From NCBI RefSeq assembly GCF_009296025.1, contig NZ_CP045178.1:1116001-1180000 (forward strand): a DNA stretch of 64,000 nt, in the 5' to 3' direction. This document shows, piece after piece, positions 17,498 to 26,562 of this stretch; within the stretch, counting starts at the first letter, position 1; every line of letters begins with the position of its first letter. The notes below the pieces were generated by a model. That model did not search any database and had not been told where the DNA came from. It saw only the letters and a program-made list of their open reading frames with translations. Made by a program: the position numbers and the translations under genes. The stretch comes from Streptomyces tsukubensis. Its GTDB lineage: Bacteria > Actinomycetota > Actinomycetes > Streptomycetales > Streptomycetaceae.

Positions 17498-19189
17498 TCA
17501 ATCCTCCGGCAGTTCCACCGGCGCGATCTCGTCGTAGCGGTCGCCCGGCCCGGGGTTGGCCGGGTCGGTCGCGCCGCCGAAGTGGTGCATCACGCCCCAG
17601 ACCGCGTTGAGCGCGGTCTGTACGGCGCCCTCGGCCCAGCCCGCCGTCCAGGAGATGTCGTCACCGGCGAGGAAGAGGCCCCGTTTGCCCTCGGGCAGCC
17701 GGTCCTGCATGAAGTGGGTGAACAGCCGCCGCTGGTAGCGGTAGTGGCCGGGGAGGTTGGCCTTGAAGGCGCCCATGAAGTACGGCTCGTTCTCCCAGGA
17801 CACGGTCACCGGGTTGCCGATGATGTGCCCCCTGATGTCGACCTTGGGATAGATCTCGCCGAGCGACTTGAGCATCACCTCCATGCGCTCACCCGCGGAC
17901 AGGGGCAGCCACTTCAGACTGTCGTCGCACCAGGTGTACGAGAGGCAGATGACGGCCGGTTCGTCGGGCCCGTTGTCGAGGAGGTAGGTCCCGCGGGTCA
18001 TCCGGTCGGTGAGGGTCATCGACATCACGTCCCTGCCGGTCTCCGCGTCGGTGTCCAGCCAGAACGGCCGGTCGACGGGGACGAAGAGCTTGCTCGACTC
18101 CATGTAGTGGGTGCGCTCGATCGCCGTCCAGTGGTCGATCGGGAAGAGCTGGTCGTCGCAGGAGATCTTGGAGAGCAGCATCCAGGACTGGGCGGTGAAG
18201 ACCGCGGCCCGGTAGGTCCTGATGTCCCCGGTCGCGTCGGTGACGGTGACGCGGTCCCCGGCCGTCCTGTGGAGCCGGGTCACGGCGGGCCTCGGCGCCC
18301 CCTCGTGCAGCGAGGAGAGGGAGGTACCGTCCGGCCAGTGCACCATCTTCTTCGGCTCACGCTCCCACAGCCTGAGCGGGAGCTGCTGGCTGCCGCCGAC
18401 GATGGAGCGGTGGTGGTCGTCGGCCTCGGTGTAGACGACCCGCAGGATCTCAAGGATCGAGTTGGGGAAGTCGGTGTCCCAGCCGCCGGTGCCGAAGCCG
18501 ACCTGGCCGAAGATCTCACGGTGTCTGAAGGAGGCGAAGGACTCCGAGGCGCAGAGGAAACCGTAGAAGGTCTGGTTGTCCAGCTTCTCGACCAGGCGCC
18601 CCCATATCTCCCTGATCCGCTCGACGTCACGCTCACGCAGCGCCCGGTTCATGGCGGCGAAGTCGGCCCCCTCCTCCAGGCAGGCGTTCCAGGCGTCCAT
18701 GACGTCCCGGTAGACCTGCGGGAGGTCGTCGACCGTGCGCGCGTAGTGGGAGGTCCCCTTGAGGTCGACCACCGTCGAAGGGGTGGTGGGCGCGAGGGGG
18801 TTGGGGAACGGCCTGGTCTCCAGCTCCACCAGGTCGATGTAGTGCTGGAGCGCGGTGGAGGACGGCGGGAAGCGCATGGCGCCCATCTCCGCGGTCAGCT
18901 CACGATCGCATCCGTCGAAGCCGACGGTACGCAGCCTGCCACCGATCTCGTCGGCCTCGTAGACGACGGGCCTGAGCCCCATCCTCATCAGTTCGTAGGC
19001 GGTGACGATGCCGGAGAGCCCACCGCCTATGACGGCCACCTCGCCGCCGTGCTCGGTCGCGGGTATCTGGCCGAGCCCGGCGGGGTGGGCGAGGAAGTCG
19101 TCGTAGGCGTACGGGAAGTCGGGGCCGAACATGGTGATCGGCGGCTGGGCCGACGCGTGCTGGACGGCCGTGGGCACCGTGGACGTCAT
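17498..19189 (-). CDS. davB: L-lysine 2-monooxygenase (DavB-like flavin amino-acid oxygenase)
   Basis: 563 residues from an ATG at 19189 with AAGGAG upstream. The N-terminal FAD-binding motif is VAVIGGGLSGIVTAYELM. Strongly conserved DavB segments include ITMFGPDFPYAYDDFL, HREIFGQVGFGTGGWDTDFPNS, SMTLTDRMTRGTYL and AGDDISWTAGWAEGAVQT. Pseudomonas DavB decarboxylates and oxygenates lysine to 5-aminovaleramide, the entry to the delta-aminovalerate route. Phenylalanine and tryptophan 2-monooxygenases share the fold. However, the nitrilase directly upstream matches DavA, which favours lysine. It is 107 bp after davA, same strand. Confidence 0.85.
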   Translation of the reverse strand: MTSTVPTAVQHASAQPPITMFGPDFPYAYDDFLAHPAGLGQIPATEHGGEVAVIGGGLSGIVTAYELMRMGLRPVVYEADEIGGRLRTVGFDGCDRELTAEMGAMRFPPSSTALQHYIDLVELETRPFPNPLAPTTPSTVVDLKGTSHYARTVDDLPQVYRDVMDAWNACLEEGADFAAMNRALRERDVERIREIWGRLVEKLDNQTFYGFLCASESFASFRHREIFGQVGFGTGGWDTDFPNSILEILRVVYTEADDHHRSIVGGSQQLPLRLWEREPKKMVHWPDGTSLSSLHEGAPRPAVTRLHRTAGDRVTVTDATGDIRTYRAAVFTAQSWMLLSKISCDDQLFPIDHWTAIERTHYMESSKLFVPVDRPFWLDTDAETGRDVMSMTLTDRMTRGTYLLDNGPDEPAVICLSYTWCDDSLKWLPLSAGERMEVMLKSLGEIYPKVDIRGHIIGNPVTVSWENEPYFMGAFKANLPGHYRYQRRLFTHFMQDRLPEGKRGLFLAGDDISWTAGWAEGAVQTALNAVWGVMHHFGGATDPANPGPGDRYDEIAPVELPED

Positions 19190-19296
19190 GAGGGCGGGGA
19201 CTCCTTGTGAAAGGGGAAGTGCGTGCGGGCGGGCCTGCCGGCGTCGGGCCGGGGCCTTGGCCACCACAGGTCAGGGATCAGAGGTGGGGGGCTGGC

Positions 19297-20115
19297 TCAG
19301 GAGAGGGACCCGTACAGCTCGGGGCGGCGGTCGCTCAGATACGGGTTGGCGGCGCGGGAGGCCCGCAGCGCTCCGGGGTCGACGTCCCCGGTGAGCAGTT
19401 CGCCACCGCGCCCCGCCCGTACGCGTGCGACACCGTCGGGCCCCGCGAGACAGCTCAGTCCGACGAATTCGAACTCGCCTTCCGCGCCTGACCTGTTGAC
19501 ATAGGCGATGTACATCTGACTCTCGAAGGCCCGGACGGGCACGAGGGATTCCGCGACGAACTCGAAGGGGTGCATCTGCGCGGTCGGCACCAGCAGCAGC
19601 TCGGTACCTGCCAGGGCGTGCGCCCTCACGTTCTCGGGGAATTCGACGTCGTAGCAGATCATGATGCCTACACGGACACCACCGACCTCGGCCTGGACGA
19701 CGGCGGTCTCCCCCGCCGTGAACCATTCACGCTCGAAGGCTCCGAAGAGATGCGTCTTGCGGTAGGTGGCCAGCCGGGCGCCGTCCGCCCCGATGAGCTG
19801 GGCCGCGTTGTGGACCACGGGACGCGCCGGGGCGGGGGCGCCGTCACCGAGTTCGGGGAAACCGTAGAGGACGGCGAGGCCGTGACGGGCCGCGATGGCC
19901 GCGACGGCTCGCGCCGAGGGGCCGTCGGCGGGTTCGGCGAGGCGGTGCGCGTCGGCGCCGATCGCGTAGCCGGTCAGGAACATCTCCGGGCACACCAGCA
20001 GCCCCGCGCCCGCCTCGGCCGCTCGGGCCGCCGCCTCGTCCAGAAGCACGAGGTTGGCGGCGGTGTCGCCCGGATGACCGGAGTTCTGGAGCAGAGCGGT
20101 GCGCAGCGGCGGCAT
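19297..20115 (-). CDS. davA: 5-aminovaleramidase (DavA-like nitrilase-superfamily amidase)
   Basis: 272 residues from an ATG at 20115. The carbon-nitrogen hydrolase triad is visible: Glu in LLVCPEMFLTGY, Lys in TYRKTHLFG and Cys in GIMICYDVEFPEN. Those contexts are the ones found in Pseudomonas DavA, which converts 5-aminovaleramide to 5-aminovalerate. It lies immediately upstream of davB in the same direction, so the two form an operon. Omega-amidase or another aliphatic amidase is the alternative reading if davB uses another amino acid. Confidence 0.82.
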   Translation of the reverse strand: MPPLRTALLQNSGHPGDTAANLVLLDEAAARAAEAGAGLLVCPEMFLTGYAIGADAHRLAEPADGPSARAVAAIAARHGLAVLYGFPELGDGAPAPARPVVHNAAQLIGADGARLATYRKTHLFGAFEREWFTAGETAVVQAEVGGVRVGIMICYDVEFPENVRAHALAGTELLLVPTAQMHPFEFVAESLVPVRAFESQMYIAYVNRSGAEGEFEFVGLSCLAGPDGVARVRAGRGGELLTGDVDPGALRASRAANPYLSDRRPELYGSLS

Positions 20116-20422
20116 GGGCGGGACCTCATCAGGGCGACACGGAACAGGGGAAGTGGAGAGCGGGAGAGTCTGCGGGCGGGCGCACCGGGGCACGCACGCG
20201 AGCACAGCACCGGGGCACCCACGCGAGCACATACGGATGGGCGCACGGGAGAGCCGCTCCCCCGGCGCGACCGGGCGGAAGCGGGGCGGGGAACGGTCCG
20301 AGGAACAGGGGAGGAGATACGGACGGATACCGGGGACGAATCGACCGTACGTTCCCCCGGTAGCGCCCGACAAGGCGCCTGTATTGCGCGCCGACCGACT
20401 GTTCGTTGCGCGTTTCGGGCCT
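20116..20422. other. intergenic region upstream of davAB, with a 25-bp direct repeat
   Basis: This 307-bp gap should hold the davAB promoter. It contains two adjacent 25-bp copies differing at one base, gcaccggggcac(g/c)cacgcgagcaca, at 20182-20206 and 20207-20231. Nearer its right end two ttgcgcg words lie about 25 bp apart (around 20377-20411). Either could be a regulator site, for example for the nearby Lrp protein, but this is inference. Confidence 0.45.
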
Positions 20423-21469
20423 TCAGCGGCGATCTGTTGTCCTGTCGCCCCGGCTGGTTTCACCGGTGGGGCCCGGACGGTCGGGCCCACCCGGTCGCAC
20501 GGGTCCACGCAGTCGCACGGGTCCGCCCAGTCGCACGGGTCCACCCAGTCGCACGGGTCCACCCGACCCTGTGGACCCACCCCGCCCCGCCGGCCCGCCC
20601 CCGCGATTGTCCTGCGCGGCCTCCGCCCGCTGCTGGTCGGCCTCGGCCCTGCTCTGGAGTCGTGCCGCCTGCTCGCGGATGGTCGGCAACAGCCGTTCGA
20701 GCGCCTCGCCGGGGCAGTGCGTCTCGTACGCGTCGATGTGCCCGGAGAGCGCGGGGAGGTTCACCGCGGAGTGCTCGGGGAAGCGGCTGCGGCTGTCCGT
20801 GGAGACCAGGTGGGCGCGGAGCCGGGGGTCGACCCCCGAGAGCCCCAGCTTCCAGGCGGTGAGTCTGACCAGCGAGTCGAGGAGCGGTTTCGGCACAGGG
20901 ACGCCCTCGCTGTAGGTGCCGATCGCCGCGATACCCGCGGTGCCCTGGTTGAGCCCCACGGTGTGGGCGCCGTTGACGGGCCGGTCGATACCGCCCGCGC
21001 GCCCCTCGTAGACGGTGCCGCACTTGTCCACGAGGAAGTTGTAGCCGAGGTCGCCCCAGCCCTGGTCCACCGCGTGCTGCCGGTACAGCTCCCTGAGCAT
21101 GGCGGGCACGTCGGCGCAGTCGTAGCCGTTCGGGTTGTCGGTGTGGTGGACGATCACCGCGTGGATCGCGTCCGAGTAGTGCGGCTTCTGGTCCTGGATC
21201 TTCTCGTCCGCACCCCACTGCGCCCGGGTGACGACACGGGGGCGCAGCGCGGCCGCGGCGGGCGGGGTGCCACGGGTGGCCGAGGGGTGGGCGGTGTCGC
21301 CGCCCAGTGAGGTGAGGGAGCCGTCGGCCACCACCAGCAGGGCGACCGCGGTGGCCAGACCCCCGGCCGCCACGCCCGCCCAGAGGGCGCGGGCGCGTCC
21401 GGAGCGCGACGTGCGCCCCGTGGACGCCACCGGCTCCGGCGCGCGGGCGGGCTTGCGTTTCGGTCTCAT
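20423..21469 (-). CDS. PGRP-type N-acetylmuramoyl-L-alanine amidase
   Basis: 348 residues. A basic N-terminus and one hydrophobic segment (about 28-48) suggest export or anchoring. The amidase_2/PGRP domain spans roughly 75-240, with zinc-ligand contexts AVIVHHTDNPNG and YETHCPGE, plus GYNFLVDKCGTVYEGR and HTVGLNQGTAGIA. It cleaves the lactyl-L-Ala bond in peptidoglycan. A helical segment and a tail of GGPVRL repeats follow, encoded by 18-bp DNA repeats at 20491-20562. It is set between Lrp and davA but seems functionally unrelated to lysine use. Confidence 0.87.
   Translation of the reverse strand: MRPKRKPARAPEPVASTGRTSRSGRARALWAGVAAGGLATAVALLVVADGSLTSLGGDTAHPSATRGTPPAAAALRPRVVTRAQWGADEKIQDQKPHYSDAIHAVIVHHTDNPNGYDCADVPAMLRELYRQHAVDQGWGDLGYNFLVDKCGTVYEGRAGGIDRPVNGAHTVGLNQGTAGIAAIGTYSEGVPVPKPLLDSLVRLTAWKLGLSGVDPRLRAHLVSTDSRSRFPEHSAVNLPALSGHIDAYETHCPGEALERLLPTIREQAARLQSRAEADQQRAEAAQDNRGGGPAGRGGSTGSGGPVRLGGPVRLGGPVRLRGPVRPGGPDRPGPTGETSRGDRTTDRR
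20491..20562. repeat. 18-bp tandem repeat in the 3' end of the PGRP amidase gene
   Basis: Four 18-bp units based on ccagtcgcacgggtccac, with one or two changes each. They encode the in-frame GGPVRL repeats of the amidase tail. They are contiguous without spacers, so not a CRISPR array. Confidence 0.85.
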
Positions 21470-21630
21470 CGGCTGGCCCCTCTCGCCGTCCAGCCTCGCG
21501 TCCCGAGCCGTGTCGCGCTTCCCGGGATGGTCCGGGCGGGGATCCTCCGCCGCGCTACGGGGCGATTCGCGGCTGCCGGGGGAAACCGTTCGGCGGGGCG
21601 CTCGATGGATGAACGGGGACCGGGCGAGGT

Positions 21631-22083
21631 TCAGGCGGGGGGTGTGGCGGTGACACGCCTGAGGAGCGGCGAGAGGATCAGGGTCGATTTGGTGCGTTCC
21701 ACGAACTGCTCACCCGCGATACGTTCGAGCACTTGTTCGAAGTGACGCATGTCGGCGGCGAAGACCTGCACGATCGCGTCCGCGTCCCCGGTGACGGTCG
21801 AGGCGGAGACGATCTCGGGGTAACGCTCCAGGCCCCGCCTGATGGCTTCGGGTGACGTGTGGGGCCGGCAGTACAGCTCGATGACACCCTCGGTCTGCCA
21901 GCCGAGAGCCGCCGGGTCCACCCGCACGGTGAACCCGGTGATCGCTCCCGTCTCCCGCAACCGGTCGACCCGGCGTTTCACGGCGGGGGCGGAGAGCCCG
22001 ACCGACTGGCCGATGTCGGCGTAGGTGCGGCGGGCGTCGCCCGCGAGGGCGTGCACGATGCGCTCATCCAGGTCGTCAAGCAC
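21631..22083 (-). CDS. Lrp/AsnC-family transcriptional regulator
   Basis: A 150-residue protein with the standard layout. The N-terminal helix-turn-helix (LDDLDERIVHALAGDARRTY to VKRRVDRLRETGAI) is followed by a RAM ligand-binding domain (SASTVTGDADAIVQVFAADM). It starts 12 bp after the stop of the broken amino-acid permease and is near davAB. It probably senses an amino acid, perhaps lysine, and controls permease and/or davAB. Confidence 0.88.
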   Translation of the reverse strand: MLDDLDERIVHALAGDARRTYADIGQSVGLSAPAVKRRVDRLRETGAITGFTVRVDPAALGWQTEGVIELYCRPHTSPEAIRRGLERYPEIVSASTVTGDADAIVQVFAADMRHFEQVLERIAGEQFVERTKSTLILSPLLRRVTATPPA

Positions 22084-22095
22084 GGCGCTCTCCGC

Positions 22096-23546
22096 TCACT
22101 TCTCCCCGCCGGGGGTGCGGGCCAGCCGGGAGTGGCGGACGCCGTAGCCGAAGTAGACCGCGAGGCCGAGCACCATCCAGATCCCGAAGACGACCCAGGT
22201 CACCGTGGAGAGACTGCCCATCAGCCAGACGCAGAAGCCGAACCCCAGGGCGGGCAGCAGCGGCGAGAGCGGCACACGGAAGGTGCGCTTCATCGCGGGC
22301 TGCGTGCGGCGGAGTACGACGACGGCCACATTGACCAGGGCGAAGGCGAAGAGCGTACCGATGCTGGTCGCGTCGGCGAGGTTGCCGAGCGGGACCGCGG
22401 CGGCCAGCACACCGCAGAAGAGGGAGACGATCACCGTGTTGGCCCGCGGGGTTCCGCTGCGTGGGTGGACGCGCGAGAAGATGGGCGGCACGAGGCCGTC
22501 CCTCGACATGGCGAACACCACCCGCGTCTGCCCGTAGAGCACGGTGAGGACGACGCTGGCGATGGCCACGACGGCGCCCGCGGCCAGCAGTACCGCCCAG
22601 ATGTCCTGTCCTGTCACGTCCTTCATGATCCCCGAGAGAGTCGCCTCCGAGCCGGAGAACGCGCGCCAGGGGCGAGCACCCACGGCGACGATCGCCACGA
22701 GGACGTAGAGGCCAGTGACGATGACCAGCGACAGCATGATCGCCCTCGGCAGATCGCGCTGCGCGTTCTTGGCCTCCTCCCCCGCCGTCGAGGCGGCGTC
22801 GAAGCCGATGTACGAGAAGAAGAGCGTGGCCCCCGCCGCACTGACCCCGGTGACGCCGTACGGCAGGAAGTCCGCGTAGTTGCCCGAGCGGAAGCCCTGG
22901 AACCCGATGGACAGAAGAGAGAGGCGCGATGATCTTGACCGAGACCATGAATCGTGTTGGCGCGCGCCGACTCCCTCGCCCCGCGCAGCAGGAACACCAG
23001 GGCGAGCAGAACGACCACGAGCGCCGGCAGATTGAACCAGCCGCCCTGGCCCGGTGGGGCGGAGATGGCGGCGGGGAGGGTGAAGCCGAAGATCCCGTCG
23101 AGCAGCTCGTTGACGTACTGGCCCCAGCCGACGGCGACAGCCGCCACCGACACCCCGTACTCCAGCACCAGACACCAGCCGCAGACCCAGGCGACGAACT
23201 CACCCATCGTGGCGTAGGCGTAGGAGTAGGAGGAGCCCGCCACCGGGATCGCGCCCGCGAGCTCCGCGTAGGAGAGGGCGGAGAAGAGCGCCGTGAGCCC
23301 GGCGAGCACGAAGGAGAGGATCACGGCGGGGCCCGCCTTCGGGACCGCCTCACCGAGGACCACGAAGATCCCGGTGCCGAGAGTGGCACCGATGCTGATC
23401 ATGGTGAGCTGCCAGAGACCGAGGGTACGGCGGAGCGATCCCCCCTCCCCCTGACCACCCTCGGCGATCAGCCGCTCCACGGGTTTGCGGCGGGTCAGTA
23501 CGGCCCCAGGACCTTCGGTCCGAAGGGGCCGGCCGTGCTCTGACAC
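22096..23546 (-). pseudogene. CAT-type amino-acid permease (APC superfamily), two frameshifts
   Basis: The N-terminal half starts at GTG 23546 (VSEHGRPLRT, GGGAG upstream) and contains LGTGIFVVLGEAVPKAGPA and the first helices. It matches cationic-amino-acid transporters. At about 22947-22952 the frame shifts by one extra base, the second frame gives MVSVKIIAPL, and at about 22915-22923 a second extra base moves to the third frame, which continues SIGFQGFRSGNYADFLPYG to the end. Removing one base at each place restores a normal permease of about 483 residues. Either a recently inactivated gene or two sequencing errors. It would import lysine-like amino acids for the adjacent davAB. Confidence 0.85.
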
Positions 23547-23752
23547 TCTCAGTCTCCCTTTATCTCCTGATCGCACGACCGTAATGCAGGTAAAGGGGGA
23601 GACCCGACGATGGGGTCCCGCCACCCCGGGCGAGTACGTTAATTCCTTCGTACGAACGTGCTGTCGATCACCGGGGGTGACGAGCGTGACGCTCCATTCC
23701 GGGGGTAACAGCCAGAGACAGAAGCCGGTTGTCCGACGGCGAAAGAGGTTAG

Positions 23753-24637
23753 GTGAGTACCAGCGAAGCAGACGTCCGGGAACTCCTTCTGGACGCGCTC
23801 AGGCAACGTGAGGACCAGATCGCCCAGCGATGGGTGCGGCTCCAGCTCGAACAGGCGGCGCTCGGCGCCGACATGAGCGAGACCGAGCTGCACGAGGAGG
23901 CGGCGCTGCTGACCGGCGCGCTGACCGAGGCGCTGGCGAGCGACACTCCGGTGGACCGCCTGGTCACCTCGCACCAGAATCTGCGCACCACGGTCATGGA
24001 GCTGTCACTGCGCCGGGCACGCGCGGGCGCCACGCCCACCGCCACATCGCTCGCCGTGCTCTCCCTCAAGGAGGCACTGCTCGAAGCGGTCCAGAACACC
24101 TCGGGTGACCCGACCAAGCTGTTCTCCACAGCGGTCCTGGTCAACCGGATGCTCGACGCGGCGGGCGCCCTGTCGTTCGAGACCTACGTGGACGGCCGCG
24201 AGGAGATCATCCGGCGCCAGAGTCGGCAGCTCATGGAACTGTCCACGCCCGTCGTGCGGCTGTGGCGGCACGTGCTGGCGGTGCCGCTGATCGGCACCCT
24301 GGACACCGCGCGGACACAGATCGTCATGGAGAGCCTGCTCCAGGAGATCCAGGACAACGAGGCGCAGGTCGCGATCATCGACATCACCGGTGTCCTGGCC
24401 GTGGACACGGCTGTCGCGCAGCACCTGATGCACACCGTGAACGCGGTGCGGCTGATGGGCGCCGACTGCGTCATCAGCGGCATCAGGCCGCCCATCGCTC
24501 AGACCATCGCCCAGTTGGGGATCGACCTGTCCACCATCCTGACCCGCTCCACCCTCGCGGACGCCCTCGCGGAAGCGATAAAGCTCACGGGCCAGCCACC
24601 GCTGAGTGTGCAGGCCTCCGGCCCGGCGGCCCGGTGA
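23753..24637 (+). CDS. rsbR: RsbR-type stressosome scaffold with STAS domain
   Basis: 294 residues from a GTG at 23753. The N-terminal non-haem globin/RsbRD-like helical region (about 1-160) has QREDQIAQRWVRLQLEQ. The C-terminal STAS domain (about 165-285) has VVRLWRHVLAVPLIGTLD, IDITGVLAVDTAVAQHL and ISGIRPPIAQTI. The Thr in VDTAVAQ is where RsbT phosphorylates RsbR. It is the first gene of an eight-member operon for partner switching. The sensory input of the N-terminus is unknown. Confidence 0.9.
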   Translation: MSTSEADVRELLLDALRQREDQIAQRWVRLQLEQAALGADMSETELHEEAALLTGALTEALASDTPVDRLVTSHQNLRTTVMELSLRRARAGATPTATSLAVLSLKEALLEAVQNTSGDPTKLFSTAVLVNRMLDAAGALSFETYVDGREEIIRRQSRQLMELSTPVVRLWRHVLAVPLIGTLDTARTQIVMESLLQEIQDNEAQVAIIDITGVLAVDTAVAQHLMHTVNAVRLMGADCVISGIRPPIAQTIAQLGIDLSTILTRSTLADALAEAIKLTGQPPLSVQASGPAAR

Positions 24638-25044
24638 GCAGGCCTCGCCCCGCGGGCGTTCCGATTCTGCGGCTCGGCGATGTGCTGGTCACGGGGCTGC
24701 TGAACGAACTCGACGACCGCTCAGCGGTGGCCTTCACCGACGAGCTGACCGAGCGCATCACCAGCGAGAACGCCCGCGGCGTGCTGATCGACATCTCCCG
24801 TCTGGAGATCATCGACTCCTTCGTGGCGCGCACCCTGATGGAGCTCACCACGATGTCCCGTCTGCTGGGCGCGCGGGTCATCGTGGCCGGAATGCGGCCG
24901 GCCGTCGCGATCACCCTGGTCGAGCTGGGACTCCAGCTCACCGGGGTGGAGACGGCACTCAACGCCGAACAGGGCATGACGGCGTTGGGGTGGCGGCGAA
25001 CACCCGCGCCCTCGGAAGGCGGCCCGGATGACGCTGGCCAGTGA
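24634..25044 (+). CDS. rsbS: RsbS-type STAS-domain antagonist
   Basis: 136 residues from a GTG at 24634, overlapping rsbR by 4 bp (GTGA). A single STAS domain: VPILRLGDVLVTGLLNELDD, then IDISRLEIIDSFVARTLMEL with the RsbT-phosphorylatable Ser, and VAGMRPAVAITLVELGL. It would form the stressosome core with RsbR and sequester RsbT until phosphorylated. The frame is open upstream (to 24262), but nothing conserved is encoded there. Confidence 0.9.
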   Translation: MSRPRPAGVPILRLGDVLVTGLLNELDDRSAVAFTDELTERITSENARGVLIDISRLEIIDSFVARTLMELTTMSRLLGARVIVAGMRPAVAITLVELGLQLTGVETALNAEQGMTALGWRRTPAPSEGGPDDAGQ

Positions 25045-25513
25045 ACACACCGCCGGCCCCTCGGCGGACGCCATCGAGCACTCCACCCTGCACAGCGCGC
25101 AGGTCTCGGTGGTGTCGAGACAGTCCCACCCCGTGCGTACGGAGGAGGACCTGCTCAACGTCAGGCATGAGGTGCGGGCGGCGACAGTCGAGGGGGGCTT
25201 CGGTCTGGTCGACCAGACACGTGTGGTCACCGCCGCCAGTGAGCTGGTGCGCAACGCGTTCGTGCACGGCGGTGGAGGCACCCTCCTCATCGAGGTTCTG
25301 CGCGGCTCCGAGGGCACGGGGATACGTCTGACCATCCACGACGAGGGTCCCGGCATCCCTGATGTCGCGGAGGCACTGACCGACGGCTGGACCACGGGCT
25401 CCGGCCTGGGGCACGGCCTCGGCGGCGCCCGGCGGCTGATGGACGAGTTCACCGTCGACACGGGTCCGGGGCGTGGCACGACGGTCGTGGCGACCCGCTG
25501 GACCGTCCGATGA
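25028..25513 (+). CDS. rsbT: RsbT-type serine/threonine kinase
   Basis: A 161-residue GHKL-fold kinase. The N box is VTAASELVRNAFVHGGGG, the G1 box is HDEGPGIPD and the lid region is GSGLGHGLGGARRLMDEF. It overlaps rsbS by 17 bp. In the family RsbT phosphorylates RsbR and RsbS, is released, and switches on the RsbU phosphatase. The N-terminus is about 30 residues longer than in Bacillus RsbT. Confidence 0.9.
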   Translation: MTLASEHTAGPSADAIEHSTLHSAQVSVVSRQSHPVRTEEDLLNVRHEVRAATVEGGFGLVDQTRVVTAASELVRNAFVHGGGGTLLIEVLRGSEGTGIRLTIHDEGPGIPDVAEALTDGWTTGSGLGHGLGGARRLMDEFTVDTGPGRGTTVVATRWTVR

Positions 25514-26562
25514 CCCCGCTCACCTCACGGATCCCGATCGACCACGCGAGCGCCGTGCCGCTGGCCGCCGCGCAGGCGCGCCGCTCGGCCCTTGAGTGCG
25601 GTCTGGCCGGTGGGCTCCCCGACCGGGCGGCGGTCATCGCCAGCGAACTGGCCGCCAATGTGGTGAACCACGCGCGGGACGGCGCCCTCTACATCCAGCG
25701 GCACTCCGCTCCCGCGGGCGAGAAATCAGGCGCGGGCACCGGCGGCACCCCGGGCGCCGGATGCGGCATCGACATCGTCGCGGTGGACAGCGGCCCCGGC
25801 ATGGCACACCCCGAGCGGTGCCTCGCCGACGGCTACAGCACCACGGGCACCCTCGGTCACGGTCTCGGGGCCGTACGACGGCTCGCCGACGAGCTGACCG
25901 TACGGTCGCAGGTGGGCATGGGAACAGTGATATGCGCCCGCCTCGCGCTTCCCGGCACTCCTCCCCTCCACCCGGACCTGGGGCTGCTGCGGCTCCCCGC
26001 CGAGGGTGAGGAGGAGTGCGGGGACGCGCTCGGCGTGGTCGACACGGAGTACGCCCGTACCGCTGTGGTGATCGACGGTCTCGGTCACGGCGCCCTCGCC
26101 GCGGAGGCGGGGGACCGCGCCCTCGCGGTCTTCCACGACGATCCCGAGCGTCCGCCGGGGGAGCTGCTCACGCGGATGGACCGCGCGCTGCGGCACACCA
26201 GGGGCGCGGCGGTCGGCGTGCTCCGGCTGCGCTCGGACGGCGGGGCCGAGCACTGCGGGGTCGGCAACGTACGGGTGCACACCGTCGCCTACGACGGAGT
26301 ACGACAACGCAGGACGGGGCAACCGGGAGTCGTGGGATGGAATATGCCGAAACCGGTCGTCTCGACGCTGGAGACCGCTCCGGGCACCATGGCAGTACTG
26401 CACAGTGACGGTGTGGACCACCGATGGGCGCACGCGCCCTCGCCGTTTCTGCTGCGTCAGCCGCCCCGACTGCTCGGCGCCTCACTCGCCCACCACCACC
26501 GCACGACCCGTGACGACGCCACCGTGCTGGTCACGGGCGTGACGAGGAGGGTGAGCGCATGA
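25510..26562 (+). CDS. GHKL kinase-PP2C (RsbX-like) fusion
   Basis: A 350-residue protein with two fused partner-switching domains. About residues 5-150 are an HATPase (ASELAANVVNHARDG, VDSGPGM, GTLGHGLGAVRRLADEL). About 160-345 are a SpoIIE/PP2C phosphatase (TAVVIDGLGHGALAAEAGDRAL, VGVLRLRSDG, TMAVLHSDGVDHRW). RsbX resets the stressosome by dephosphorylating RsbR and RsbS. This fusion could carry both the phosphorylating and the resetting activity. It overlaps rsbT and the next gene by 4 bp each. Confidence 0.85.
   Translation: MTPLTSRIPIDHASAVPLAAAQARRSALECGLAGGLPDRAAVIASELAANVVNHARDGALYIQRHSAPAGEKSGAGTGGTPGAGCGIDIVAVDSGPGMAHPERCLADGYSTTGTLGHGLGAVRRLADELTVRSQVGMGTVICARLALPGTPPLHPDLGLLRLPAEGEEECGDALGVVDTEYARTAVVIDGLGHGALAAEAGDRALAVFHDDPERPPGELLTRMDRALRHTRGAAVGVLRLRSDGGAEHCGVGNVRVHTVAYDGVRQRRTGQPGVVGWNMPKPVVSTLETAPGTMAVLHSDGVDHRWAHAPSPFLLRQPPRLLGASLAHHHRTTRDDATVLVTGVTRRVSA

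Noticed and set aside
17432..19210. 592-codon plus-strand frame opposite davB
   Set aside because: Antisense shadow; Gly/Val/Asp-rich with no homology, while davB matches a known family end to end.
20491..20562. Tandem 18-bp repeats considered as a CRISPR array
   Set aside because: Units are contiguous without spacers and lie in frame within the amidase gene; no cas genes are nearby.
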